DNA of 64,000 nucleotides. It comes from Fidelibacterota bacterium (GTDB lineage Bacteria; Fidelibacterota; SORT01). The notes beneath the pieces were generated by a model that was given only the letters and a program-made list of their open reading frames with translations, did not search any database and was not told the origin of the DNA. The stretch covers positions 124,001 to 188,000 of the forward strand of contig JACZYG010000001.1 in the NCBI GenBank assembly GCA_022571215.1, read 5' to 3'. This document shows positions 1-9,186 of the stretch, piece after piece. Position 1 is the first letter of the stretch; every line of letters begins with the position of its first letter. Made by a program: the position numbers and the translations under genes.

Positions 1-2
1 TA

Positions 3-494
3 TTATGGAACGAACGCTCAACATTCTACAGCTATGATTCCGTTTTAAACGTGCGAAAGCATCAAGTAGTAACAAACCTTGAGCCTCTGTTTTTGTGGGA
101 TATCGAATGGAGCAAAGAATCCGAAAGACCGATTCGAATCTTTCTTTTCGAACCCGAAAGAAGGAAGATTTTTTATGACCTGAATTTCTCCACTATTAAC
201 CTGAATCCGAACTCAAACCCTGTTTATATAGACGATCTGTTCCACAAAGTGAATCCACGATTGACGTATCCTGATTGGGATGATAGGCTTTGGGAGAAAA
301 TCGAGACAGAAACTATCTCGAAAAGGATGTCCCGCGAGGCAGTCCTGCTCTCTTGGGGCAACCCTATAAGGGCAGAAAGCAAGAAAGTAGATGATGATCT
401 CATTGAAACTTGGAGCTATGACAGAATACCGTTCGTTACTATTACATTTAAAAACGGTATATTAAGCGGATGGGAAAAAAGTGGGGATAACTAA
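3..494 (+). CDS. hypothetical protein, 5'-truncated by window edge
   Basis: ORF track starts at GTG 51, but the frame is open back to base 3 (tta tgg aac gaa cgc ...), so the gene probably starts outside the window. The C-terminus (VLLSWGNPIRAE..ETWSYDR..VTITFKNGILSGW) resembles SmpA/BamE-like or outer-membrane-assembly type repeats. Confidence 0.6.
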   Translation, partial: LWNERSTFYSYDSVLNVRKHQVVTNLEPLFLWDIEWSKESERPIRIFLFEPERRKIFYDLNFSTINLNPNSNPVYIDDLFHKVNPRLTYPDWDDRLWEKIETETISKRMSREAVLLSWGNPIRAESKKVDDDLIETWSYDRIPFVTITFKNGILSGWEKSGDN

Positions 495-516
495 TTAACT
501 TGACCTTAATTGAAGA

Positions 517-1428
517 TTGAACATGTATAGAGATATTCTTCTACCGACTGATTTTTCTCCGTGCGCTAATGCCGCGCTTCATCAAGCCGTGACCATAGCT
601 GAGCGTTTCCAGGGTACGGTGACGATGCTGCACGTAGTCATTGTACATGAGAGTGATCCTTCTAATCTCAAGGCTCTCATGGCAACCAGCTCTCTTTCTT
701 ATGATAAGATCATCACAAACGCCGAAGAGATGCTTCACACCAGAGAAGGGATGATAGAGACTCCTGTGCTTATCGAAAAGGTTTTATTGAGAGGAATTTC
801 ATCCACAAGCGAAATCCTCAGGTATGCGGCGGAACATCATCCCGACCTGATAGTGATGGGTACTCACGGAAGAACGGGTATCCGACGACTTGTTATGGGA
901 AGTGTCGCAGAAAAAATTATCCGGCTCTCGAGTTCTCCCGTCATGACCGTCCGGTGCGGCAGTGACGGAAAACCGCTGGACTATCCAAACTACCGTTCGA
1001 TATTGCTGCCCGTAGATTTTAGTAAAGCGTCTACAAAAGCACTCTGGACAGCATCCGAAATTGCGCGAAAGTATGGATCGAAATTGACCCTGCTCCATGT
1101 GACAGAGGCTCCCGAATTTACAGGATATTTGGAGGGCGACGACCTCTATGATGATGAACTGAGCAGCAGTCAAATAGAGGAGGCGGAGAAAACTCTCGCT
1201 GATTTTCTTTCCAAAGCGCCGCTCGACGGGATAGAAGTTTATACCAGAGTGATTTACGGAAGACCGGGCAGAAAAATCGTCGAATTCGCGCATAAAGAGG
1301 ATATTGACTTAATAATCATTCCATCTCACGGTAAAAGCGGATTCGAGAAACTCCTTATGGGAAGTAACGTAAATAAAGTGGTGCATCGAGCCGACTGTCC
1401 TGTGCTTGTCTTGAAGAATAAAGAGTGA
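517..1428 (+). CDS. tandem universal stress protein (two UspA domains)
   Basis: Two copies of the UspA pattern DILLPTDFS...GTHGRTGIRRLVMGSVAEKIIR and SILLPVDFS...PSHGKSGFEKLLMGSNVNKVVHRADCPVLVLK. Likely start is ATG at 523. Confidence 0.93.
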   Translation: MNMYRDILLPTDFSPCANAALHQAVTIAERFQGTVTMLHVVIVHESDPSNLKALMATSSLSYDKIITNAEEMLHTREGMIETPVLIEKVLLRGISSTSEILRYAAEHHPDLIVMGTHGRTGIRRLVMGSVAEKIIRLSSSPVMTVRCGSDGKPLDYPNYRSILLPVDFSKASTKALWTASEIARKYGSKLTLLHVTEAPEFTGYLEGDDLYDDELSSSQIEEAEKTLADFLSKAPLDGIEVYTRVIYGRPGRKIVEFAHKEDIDLIIIPSHGKSGFEKLLMGSNVNKVVHRADCPVLVLKNKE

Positions 1429-1518
1429 CATTCTAAATTATGATTCCCCCCCTTGCTTCTAACCCATTGATACGATAAATTATTTAGCTGAATAATAATT
1501 AGTGGAAGTGATGCAAAA

Positions 1519-2694
1519 TTGATAAAATCGAATAAGCGTATATATCTCGACCACAGCGCAACGACTCCTGTTGACCCTGAAGTCATCGAGGCGATGAATA
1601 GCGTCATGGAAAGTAGCTGGGGCAACCCTTCCAGCATTCATGCTGACGGCAGAAATGCCAAGTTTTTGATTGAAGAAGCGCGTGAAAAAGTAGCTGCTCT
1701 GATGAACGTTGCTCCGAATGAAATTCATTTTACCAGCGGTGGAACCGAAGCTGATAATTGGGCGGTGCGTGGAGTTGCTCATTCTCATAAAGAGAAGGGT
1801 AACCATATCATCACTGCGGAGACCGAACATCCTGCCCTGCTTGATTCCTGCAAGGAATTAGAAAAAGAGGGTTTTACCGTTTCCTATCTCTTCACCGACA
1901 GCAAGGGAGGCGTGCATCCTCATGACCTTGAGGCGGAGATCAGACCGGATACGATTCTAATCTCGATTATGCATTCGAACAACGAGGTCGGCACAATTAA
2001 TTTGGTGCACAAATACGTAGAAGTAGCTCATGAAGCGGGAATTTTGTTTCATACCGATATGGTTCAGTCTTATGGTAAGCTTCCGATGGATCTGAAGCAG
2101 CTCGATGTCGATTTGGCAAGCGTCTCATCGCACAAAATTTACGGTCCTAAGGGAGTGGGGGCATTATACATTCGTCAGGGAGTTGAAGTGGGACAGCTAA
2201 TGTTCGGCGGACATCAGGAACGGAACAGGCGGGGAGGAACGGAAAACGTACCCGGAATTGTCGGTTTCGGAAAGGCGGCGGAATTAAGAGCATCGCGCTT
2301 GGAAGAAGACAGCATAAAACTCAAAAATCTCGCTTCTTCCCTTTATGAACGGTTATCGGAAGAGGTCGGAGGAGTGAAAATTAACGGGCACGCAACACGT
2401 CGCATCCCCGGTCACCTTTCTCTGATGTTTGATGGCGTTGACGGAGAGGCACTGCTCATGAATCTTGACACTATGGGCATATCCGCCTCGTCGGGCGCCG
2501 CCTGTTCATCAGGCGCGGTGAAAATGTCTTCCGTGTTAAAAGCGATTGGTCTCAGCGAAGATGAGGCGCTCAGTACGTTACGGGTCTCCTTCGGCAGAGA
2601 TAACAACGAAGAGGATGTCAACAGTGTCGTGGCGGCTATTAAAGAACAAGTCGGGAGACTTAGAAAAACCATTCCTGAGGTGCTGACATCATGA
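1519..2694 (+). CDS. cysteine desulfurase (NifS/IscS family)
   Basis: YLDHSATTPVDPEV, SSHKIYGPKGVGALY (PLP lysine) and SSGAACSSG (catalytic Cys loop). ATGA overlap with mnmA. Confidence 0.95.
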   Translation: MIKSNKRIYLDHSATTPVDPEVIEAMNSVMESSWGNPSSIHADGRNAKFLIEEAREKVAALMNVAPNEIHFTSGGTEADNWAVRGVAHSHKEKGNHIITAETEHPALLDSCKELEKEGFTVSYLFTDSKGGVHPHDLEAEIRPDTILISIMHSNNEVGTINLVHKYVEVAHEAGILFHTDMVQSYGKLPMDLKQLDVDLASVSSHKIYGPKGVGALYIRQGVEVGQLMFGGHQERNRRGGTENVPGIVGFGKAAELRASRLEEDSIKLKNLASSLYERLSEEVGGVKINGHATRRIPGHLSLMFDGVDGEALLMNLDTMGISASSGAACSSGAVKMSSVLKAIGLSEDEALSTLRVSFGRDNNEEDVNSVVAAIKEQVGRLRKTIPEVLTS

Positions 2695-3779
2695 GCGCGA
2701 AGAAAGTAATCATGGCGATGAGCGGTGGAGTTGACAGCTCGGTAGCTGCTCTCCTGCTTATTGAGCAGGGATACGATGTTATCGGCGTGACCATGAAGAA
2801 CTGGGAATTTGAGGAATCGGGCGGAAATTTGAGCGCGGAAAGTTCCTGTTGTTCACTCGGTTCGATTGAAAACGCCCGGATGGTCTCCGCCCAGCTTGGA
2901 ATGCCGCATTATGTATTTGACATTTCAGATTTCTTTCGTGAGAAAGTGATAGATAACTTTACAGAAGAATACTTAATGGGGAATACTCCGAATCCATGCG
3001 TCCGATGCAACTATCTTGTTCGATGGGATACTTTACTGGATAAGGCTAATAGCTTTGACGCTGATTTTGTCTCCACGGGACATTACGTCAGAACACGCAG
3101 AAATAACCAAACCGGTGAAACCGAACTTCTTAAGGGGATAGATGCGGATAAAGATCAGTCTTATGTTCTTTGGGGACTTTCTCAGGATGATTTAGAGAGA
3201 ACGATCTTCCCGTTGGGTGAACTCACAAAAGACAAAGTAAGGGCGATGGCTGAGTCTGCCGGATTAAGGACATCGAAAACACCTGATTCGTTTGAAATAT
3301 GTTTTATTCCCGATAACGATTACAGAAGATATATAAGGGAAAATGTTGAAGGATTCGACACTTTGGTTCCCGAAGGAGAGATACTCGACCGAGACGGAAG
3401 CGTGCTCGGCATCCATAAGGGATATGTCAATTATACGATAGGTCAGAGGAAGGGTCTTGGAATTTCTTTGGGCGAACCTGCATACGTCACGGAAATAGAC
3501 CCTCAGAATAACACTGTTCGAGTCGGGAATAAAGACGATCTTCTTTCAACAGAGTTTTCACTTAAAGACGTTAATTTTATTAACAGTTTTGAAGAGGAAC
3601 GATTCCGGGTGACTGTGAAGATAAGATACCACCACGAAGGCGAAGAGGCGCTTATCTCGCGAAATCCAGACCGGACCTGGAATGTAATCTTCAAGCATCC
3701 CGTTGAAGCGGTTACACCCGGACAATCAGCCGTGTTTTATGACTCCGACCGCCTAATCGGAGGCGGAACTATACTTTGA
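2691..3779 (+). CDS. mnmA: tRNA-specific 2-thiouridylase MnmA
   Basis: AMSGGVDSSVAALLL PP-loop, TPNPCVRCNYLVRW and FEICFIPDNDYRRY motifs. Confidence 0.97.
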   Translation: MSAKKVIMAMSGGVDSSVAALLLIEQGYDVIGVTMKNWEFEESGGNLSAESSCCSLGSIENARMVSAQLGMPHYVFDISDFFREKVIDNFTEEYLMGNTPNPCVRCNYLVRWDTLLDKANSFDADFVSTGHYVRTRRNNQTGETELLKGIDADKDQSYVLWGLSQDDLERTIFPLGELTKDKVRAMAESAGLRTSKTPDSFEICFIPDNDYRRYIRENVEGFDTLVPEGEILDRDGSVLGIHKGYVNYTIGQRKGLGISLGEPAYVTEIDPQNNTVRVGNKDDLLSTEFSLKDVNFINSFEEERFRVTVKIRYHHEGEEALISRNPDRTWNVIFKHPVEAVTPGQSAVFYDSDRLIGGGTIL

Positions 3780-3800
3780 TTTTAACAGAAGGAATGAATT

Positions 3801-4610
3801 TTGTCGGATAGAAAAAAAGTCACGGTGAACACTCTAAGACGGATGAAACAGAAAGGCGAAAAGATAGTCTGCTTGACCGCTTACGATTATTCTATGGCAA
3901 GTTTTTTGGACGAGTCGGGTGTCGATTTACTGCTGGTCGGGGATTCTGCCGGCATGGTCGTAGCCGGATACGATTCGACCCTGCCGATGTCAATGGACGA
4001 GATGATATTTATCACTAAATGGGTGTCAAGAGCAAAACCAAAAGCGCTCCTTATCGGCGATATGCCGTTCGGCTCATATCAACCCGACATATCAACCGCA
4101 ATTAAAAACGCCACACGGTTCATTCAGGAGGGCGGCGCTGAAGGAGTAAAGATAGAAGGCGGAAAACGTTCTGCGGATACAGCGCGGGCGCTTGTTGAAA
4201 TTGGTATCCCCGTTATGGGACATATTGGAATGACACCTCAATCGGTCAATGAGTTCGGCGGTTACAAAGTGAAAGGGAAAACCGATGAATCACATGACGC
4301 TCTTATTGAGGACGCCAAAGAATTACAGGATGCGGGAGTGTTCAGTATAGTACTCGAGGCGGTCAAGACCAAAACCGGAACGGATATTACTAAGTCGCTT
4401 GATATTCCGACAATAGGAATCGGGGCCGGACCGGAGTGTGACGGACAGATTCTCGTCATCAACGACCTTATAGGCTCTTATAACGGATTCGAACCGACTT
4501 TCGTTCGTCGCTATGCCGATGTCGGAAACACGATTCGCAAGGCTGTTAAAAAATTCTCCGGTGATGTGAAAAACGGAGACTACCCAAGCAGCGATGAATC
4601 ATACGGATGA
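3801..4610 (+). CDS. panB: 3-methyl-2-oxobutanoate hydroxymethyltransferase
   Basis: VCLTAYDYSMA, LLVGDSAGMVVAGYDSTLPMSMDEM and GIPVMGHIGMTPQSVN. TTG start. ATGA overlap with panC. Confidence 0.96.
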   Translation: MSDRKKVTVNTLRRMKQKGEKIVCLTAYDYSMASFLDESGVDLLLVGDSAGMVVAGYDSTLPMSMDEMIFITKWVSRAKPKALLIGDMPFGSYQPDISTAIKNATRFIQEGGAEGVKIEGGKRSADTARALVEIGIPVMGHIGMTPQSVNEFGGYKVKGKTDESHDALIEDAKELQDAGVFSIVLEAVKTKTGTDITKSLDIPTIGIGAGPECDGQILVINDLIGSYNGFEPTFVRRYADVGNTIRKAVKKFSGDVKNGDYPSSDESYG

Positions 4611-5458
4611 GGATAATCAAATCCGTTTCTGAAATGCAATCTTATGCGGATTCTCTTAGAATGGCGGGAAACACGATTGGTTTCGTTCCGACTATGGGAG
4701 CTTTGCACGAAGGTCATCTTAGTCTGATTCGTAAATCCATTGAAAAAACCGATAAAACTATTCTGAGTATTTTTGTTAATCCTACACAGTTTTCTCCTTC
4801 AGAAGATTTTGGAAAATATCCCAGAGATTTTGAACGGGATGAGAAATTAGCGGAAGATTTAAACGTTGACGTTATCTTTTACCCCTCCAAAGAGGCGATC
4901 TATCACGATGGTCACAGTACTTATACAATTGTTGAGGGATTGAGCGCTCAGTTAGAGGGAGAATCACGTCCTTCACATTTCAAGGGCGTATCCACTGTGG
5001 TCAACAAACTATTTAATATCGTCAAACCCCATATTGCCTTTTTCGGACAGAAAGATGCCCAGCAGGCATTGATAATTAAGAAGATGACCGCCGACTTGAA
5101 CCTGGACATTGATATATTCGTCTGCCCGACAATCCGTGAGGATGACGGTTTAGCCATGAGCTCCAGAAATATTTATCTCTCCCCTGATTCCCGCAAACAG
5201 GCTCCCCTTATTCATCAAGCTCTTAAAGAAGCCGAATCGCTTCACCTGAATGGCGAAAAGAATCCGGAAATGTTGATACGGAAGATCACAGACACTCTGA
5301 ATTCCGCGCCGATTGCCAGGATAGACTATCTGTCAATAGTGAATTCAGAGACGCTCCTTCCTGTCGAATCCACGAACGAGGGAGCTCTTGTCGTCGTTGC
5401 GGTTTTCTTTGAAAAGACGCGGTTGATTGATAATATTCTACTGACAACCTCAAAATAA
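4607..5458 (+). CDS. panC: pantothenate synthetase
   Basis: GFVPTMGALHEGHLSLI, SIFVNPTQFSPSEDFGKYPR and FFGQKDAQQALIIKKM. Confidence 0.97.
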   Translation: MRIIKSVSEMQSYADSLRMAGNTIGFVPTMGALHEGHLSLIRKSIEKTDKTILSIFVNPTQFSPSEDFGKYPRDFERDEKLAEDLNVDVIFYPSKEAIYHDGHSTYTIVEGLSAQLEGESRPSHFKGVSTVVNKLFNIVKPHIAFFGQKDAQQALIIKKMTADLNLDIDIFVCPTIREDDGLAMSSRNIYLSPDSRKQAPLIHQALKEAESLHLNGEKNPEMLIRKITDTLNSAPIARIDYLSIVNSETLLPVESTNEGALVVVAVFFEKTRLIDNILLTTSK

Positions 5459-5476
5459 TATTGAAAATCATTTACA

Positions 5477-5800
5477 GCGCGAGTCAGGGCTTGCCCTGAC
5501 CGCACCCTATAAACTAACCACCCCTGCCTCTTTGAGGCATCCCCTCCTTAAAAAGGAGGGGAAATAAATCCTCTTCCCTTGAAATCTATATCGGGACACC
5601 CACTTCTCCTAAAGACAACTTCCACACAGTGCGAGTCAGGTTTTGCGCGACGACAACCTATTTGGAGTGCATTGACTGTGTCAATGCTGCATCAACGCAG
5701 TTGATGCACTCCATCATAACATATCTTCCCAAAAGTGCGAGTCAGGATTTATCCTGACCGCAGGTTATTCTTACAGGCGTCAGGACAAGTCCTGACTGCC
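5477..5800. repeat. intergenic palindrome-rich repeat block
   Basis: Three GTCAGG..CCTGAC hairpins (5483-5500, 5741-5758, 5779-5796), two of which (5483, 5741), plus a half copy at 5629-5640, are preceded by the GCGA leader. Also CCCCTCCTT/AAGGAGGGG (5541-5561), TGCCTC/GAGGCA (5525-5539) and a nested dyad at 5664-5712. No convincing ORF. Confidence 0.8.
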
Positions 5801-5851
5801 ACATAATTTGAAAATCGTTTTAAATTTCACCTGCAATGTAATTTATATTAC

Positions 5852-5888
5852 TTGACAGAAGCGCTTAACCCTTATATATTCTTAAGCG
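5852..5888 (+). promoter_or_regulatory. sigma70-like promoter with overlapping dyad
   Basis: TTGACA (5852-5857), 17 nt spacer, TATATT (5875-5880). Inverted repeat CGCTTAA (5862-5868) / TTAAGCG (5882-5888) surrounds the -10. Confidence 0.65.
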
Positions 5889-5922
5889 AATAGTAAGCTG
5901 TAAATCAAAAGAGGATGCGCAA

Positions 5923-6393
5923 ATGAAGAAAGCTACATTTATTTTAATTCTGTTCTTGTCACTGCCCGTAGCCGGACTCACTCAATATAAAGACCAAAAT
6001 AATTTGCCCGGCATCGCTCAAAGCCTTAGAATGCCTACGACTTACAACGGCGGTCTTCTACTCGGATTTCTTGATATGAGTAAGATACAAATGCAGCACA
6101 GCTATTCAATGGGTTTTTCATCAGGGGGCAACGGACGTTCGAGCTCATACGGAATGTATATGAACAGTCTGTTTTATCCCGTCAATGACAAGCTCCAGCT
6201 TAATTTTAACCTCGGATACATTCACAATCCGTTTCAATCTTTTCAGGCTCCATCACCGGCATTGCAACAAGGCAGTTTCGTCGGCTCGGGAGAGATCAAC
6301 TTCTTTCCTACAGAGAATACACACCTTCGATTTAGTATCAGCAATTATCCACGATATGGATATAGCCCGTATCAACGCTATAGAAGGTATTAA
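5923..6393 (+). CDS. hypothetical secreted protein
   Basis: N-terminal signal peptide MKKATFILILFLSLPVAGLTQ. Ser/Gly/Tyr-rich mature part. Promoter and purine-rich RBS upstream. Confidence 0.75.
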   Translation: MKKATFILILFLSLPVAGLTQYKDQNNLPGIAQSLRMPTTYNGGLLLGFLDMSKIQMQHSYSMGFSSGGNGRSSSYGMYMNSLFYPVNDKLQLNFNLGYIHNPFQSFQAPSPALQQGSFVGSGEINFFPTENTHLRFSISNYPRYGYSPYQRYRRY

Positions 6394-6498
6394 CTGTTCC
6401 CGGCCTGAGGATGCCTCAATATAAGAATTTATTACTTTTCAGCCCCAATCAACGCTTTTATCTGTTTCAGTCTCTCTCGAACAAGGAAATAATTTTTA

Positions 6499-7059
6499 AT
6501 GCCAAGACGTAGAGGCAGACGTAAATCCATTAAATCGGCTTCAAAAAGTAATAACGGAAAGAAAGCGGCAAGCAACCTCTTTTTGAACACTTCCCTGGTC
6601 GTACTATCTCTTTTCATCTTTGCGTTGTCATACTCCTGGCTTCACAGGCAATTCATAGCGGAACCGAACGATTCTGCGGCTTTTATCAAACTTTCCGAAA
6701 AACCGACTACTCTGACAAGTAAGATGTGGCTGGAAAAGCAATTCCGTGACATCAAGGTAGAAGTTCTCAACGGTAATGGAGTGGACGGAATCGCCGCTAC
6801 TGCTACGGACTTTCTTAGAGAGAAGGGCTTCGACGTGGTCAGAACAGATGATGCAGACAGAACCGATTATGTTTACACACTGATCAAAGACAGAGCCGGG
6901 AATTTGCATACCGCGCGGCGTCTTGCTGAAATATTAAATGTTGATACTCTTTCTGTATTCCAAGAAATAAACAGGTCATTAGTTTTGGATGCTACCGTTA
7001 TCTTAGGAAAAGATTATGCCGACCTGGCTCCATTCGCTACCCTGAAAGATATTCCCTAA
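6499..7059 (+). CDS. LytR C-terminal-domain protein, membrane anchored
   Basis: One N-terminal TM, then IKVEVLNGNGVDGIAATATDFLREKGFDVV...VYTLIKDRAGNLHTARRLAEIL, typical of LytR_C. Confidence 0.85.
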   Translation: MPRRRGRRKSIKSASKSNNGKKAASNLFLNTSLVVLSLFIFALSYSWLHRQFIAEPNDSAAFIKLSEKPTTLTSKMWLEKQFRDIKVEVLNGNGVDGIAATATDFLREKGFDVVRTDDADRTDYVYTLIKDRAGNLHTARRLAEILNVDTLSVFQEINRSLVLDATVILGKDYADLAPFATLKDIP

Positions 7060-7067
7060 TAATCATA

Positions 7068-7442
7068 TTGCCTGCAACTAAACCTAAAGCTGAAACCAAT
7101 CCTCGCCTTCTCGCCGAACTTATGGCAAATGCCGCCTTGGAAAAAAAGGCTGAAGATATTAAGATTCTCGATATTAGCGGTATCACCGACATCGCGGATC
7201 AGTTCGTGATAGCTACAGGCAACGGAGGATTACACGTTAAAGCGATCGCAGATCATATCCGGGATGAATCAAACGCTTCGGAAAAGCCATGGCATATTGA
7301 AGGTTATGACAGTTTGAAATGGGTGCTGTTGGATTATGTTGATGTTGTAATACATATTTTCGATAAAGAAACCCGGGACTATTATGATATTGAACGGCTT
7401 TGGGCAGACGCTGAAATAACCACCATTTCTGATGAAGAGTGA
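7068..7442 (+). CDS. rsfS: ribosomal silencing factor RsfS
   Basis: ALEKKAEDIKILDISGITDIADQFVIATGNGGLHVKAIADHI and WVLLDYVDVVIHIFDKETRDYYDIERLWADAE. Confidence 0.94.
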   Translation: MPATKPKAETNPRLLAELMANAALEKKAEDIKILDISGITDIADQFVIATGNGGLHVKAIADHIRDESNASEKPWHIEGYDSLKWVLLDYVDVVIHIFDKETRDYYDIERLWADAEITTISDEE

Positions 7443-9073
7443 TGAAAAAACAGATATTAAAAATATTATCGGAGGCTTCTGAGAGCTTCGGTCATAAAAT
7501 TTCACCCTCTGAAATAACTTTAGAAAAACCCAAAAATCCTAATCACGGCGACCTCTCCTCAAACATTGCTTTACTATTAGCCGGAAAAACCAATCAAAAG
7601 CCTTTAGATATTGCGAACAGTCTTAAGGATAATATTTCTTTCGATAAAAATTTCGTTGAGAAAATTGAAGTTGCCCCTCCCGGTTTTTTGAATTTCACTT
7701 ATGGCGCCGGATATAGAGCGGAGGTTATCGAAAAGATCCTTTCCGATAAAAGCGACTACGGAAGGTCCGCTATCGGGAAGAGCAAAACTGTAAACGTGGA
7801 ATTCGTCAGCGCAAACCCCACAGGTCCTCTCAATATCGGTCATGGTAGAAATGCGGTAATCGGCGACTGCGTTGCTCGTATATTAGAATTTAACGGTTTC
7901 GAAGTTACGAGAGAATATTATTTCAACAATGCCGGAAGGCAGATGAGACTGCTCGGCGAAAGTGTCAGATTTCATTACCTGTCTAAGTTGAAAAAGGAAA
8001 CGTCTTTCCCGGAAGACGGGTATCAAGGAGAATATCTTGCCGACATTGCCGAACAACTGATAGAGGAAAAAGGAGACAGTCTTGTTGATGGTGAGGACGT
8101 TTCTCCATTTAAAGAAATCGCCGAACGAGTTATATTTGAGGATATAAAAATCACGCTCGATAATATCGGAATCCGAATGGACAAATATTTCAATGAGGAT
8201 AGTCTCTACAAATCCGGCGCAATTGAAAGTGTTTTAGAGCGGTTCTTTGAAAAAGATCTCGCATATGAAAAAGACGGCGCCGTATGGTTGAGATTGACAA
8301 AACTCGGATTGGAAGAAGATAGAGTAATGAAAAAAAGCAGCGGAGAGCCTACATACCGATTGCCCGATATAGCTTATCATGAAGATAAACTTAACCGAAA
8401 TTATGACATGATAATTGACATACTCGGAGCGGATCACCATGCTTCATTCCCGGATGTGGTTGCGGGCGTGGAAGCGCTTGGGTATGACGCTCAAAAAATT
8501 TCTGTTTTGTTGCATCAATTCGTCACCCTCACAAAAGGCGGAAAAAAGATCAAAATGTCTACCCGGAAGGCGAATTATGTGACTCTTGACGAACTTCGAG
8601 AGGAAGTCGGACAAGATGTGCTTCGGTATTTTTTCCTTATGAGGAGCATCAATAGTCATTTGAATTTTGAAATGGATCTTGCAAAAAAGGAGACAGACGA
8701 AAATCCTGTCTATTACATTCAGTACGCCCATGCGAGGATATCCAGTATCATCCGATTGGCAGCCGAGCGGGACGAGAACTATGATCAATCTGATCTCTCG
8801 TTACTCAACTCCGTTGAAGAGAAAGCGCTGATCACATATCTTGGTGAATTTCCCGAGATGGTGGTCAAACTTCATCTGCTGTTCCAGCCGCATCTTCTTA
8901 CGGTATTTCTGAGTGAGTTAGCAAAACTCTTTTCAAGATTCTATACCGAACATAAGGTGGTTTCGGACGATAACGAGCTGACCGCCTCCCGGCTTGCTTT
9001 ATGTCTATCAACCGCTTTTGTAATCAAAAATGGTCTCGGTTTACTCGGTATCAAAGCCCCGGAATCAATGTGA
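7439..9073 (+). CDS. argS: arginyl-tRNA synthetase
   Basis: VEFVSANPTGPLNIGHGRNAVIGD (HIGH-type), MSTRKANYVTLDEL (KMSK-type) and the C-terminal anticodon-binding domain. Confidence 0.97.
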   Translation: MMKKQILKILSEASESFGHKISPSEITLEKPKNPNHGDLSSNIALLLAGKTNQKPLDIANSLKDNISFDKNFVEKIEVAPPGFLNFTYGAGYRAEVIEKILSDKSDYGRSAIGKSKTVNVEFVSANPTGPLNIGHGRNAVIGDCVARILEFNGFEVTREYYFNNAGRQMRLLGESVRFHYLSKLKKETSFPEDGYQGEYLADIAEQLIEEKGDSLVDGEDVSPFKEIAERVIFEDIKITLDNIGIRMDKYFNEDSLYKSGAIESVLERFFEKDLAYEKDGAVWLRLTKLGLEEDRVMKKSSGEPTYRLPDIAYHEDKLNRNYDMIIDILGADHHASFPDVVAGVEALGYDAQKISVLLHQFVTLTKGGKKIKMSTRKANYVTLDELREEVGQDVLRYFFLMRSINSHLNFEMDLAKKETDENPVYYIQYAHARISSIIRLAAERDENYDQSDLSLLNSVEEKALITYLGEFPEMVVKLHLLFQPHLLTVFLSELAKLFSRFYTEHKVVSDDNELTASRLALCLSTAFVIKNGLGLLGIKAPESM

Positions 9074-9116
9074 ATTCAATTTTAAACTTTAAAAGTGTTA
9101 TTATATATATTAATCT

Positions 9117-9136
9117 GTTACATTGTTCTATGTAAC
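9117..9136. promoter_or_regulatory. candidate Crp/Fnr-family operator
   Basis: Perfect 7-bp inverted repeat GTTACAT-TGTTCT-ATGTAAC, 51 bp upstream of the Crp/Fnr-type regulator start. Confidence 0.6.
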
Positions 9137-9186
9137 TACACTTACATTTTTCGACCTAAAGATTGATAAGTTTGGAGCAATGTTAA

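Noticed and set aside
5477-5800. CRISPR array
   Set aside because: Repeats are palindromic, variable in sequence and spacing, without uniform spacers or cas genes.
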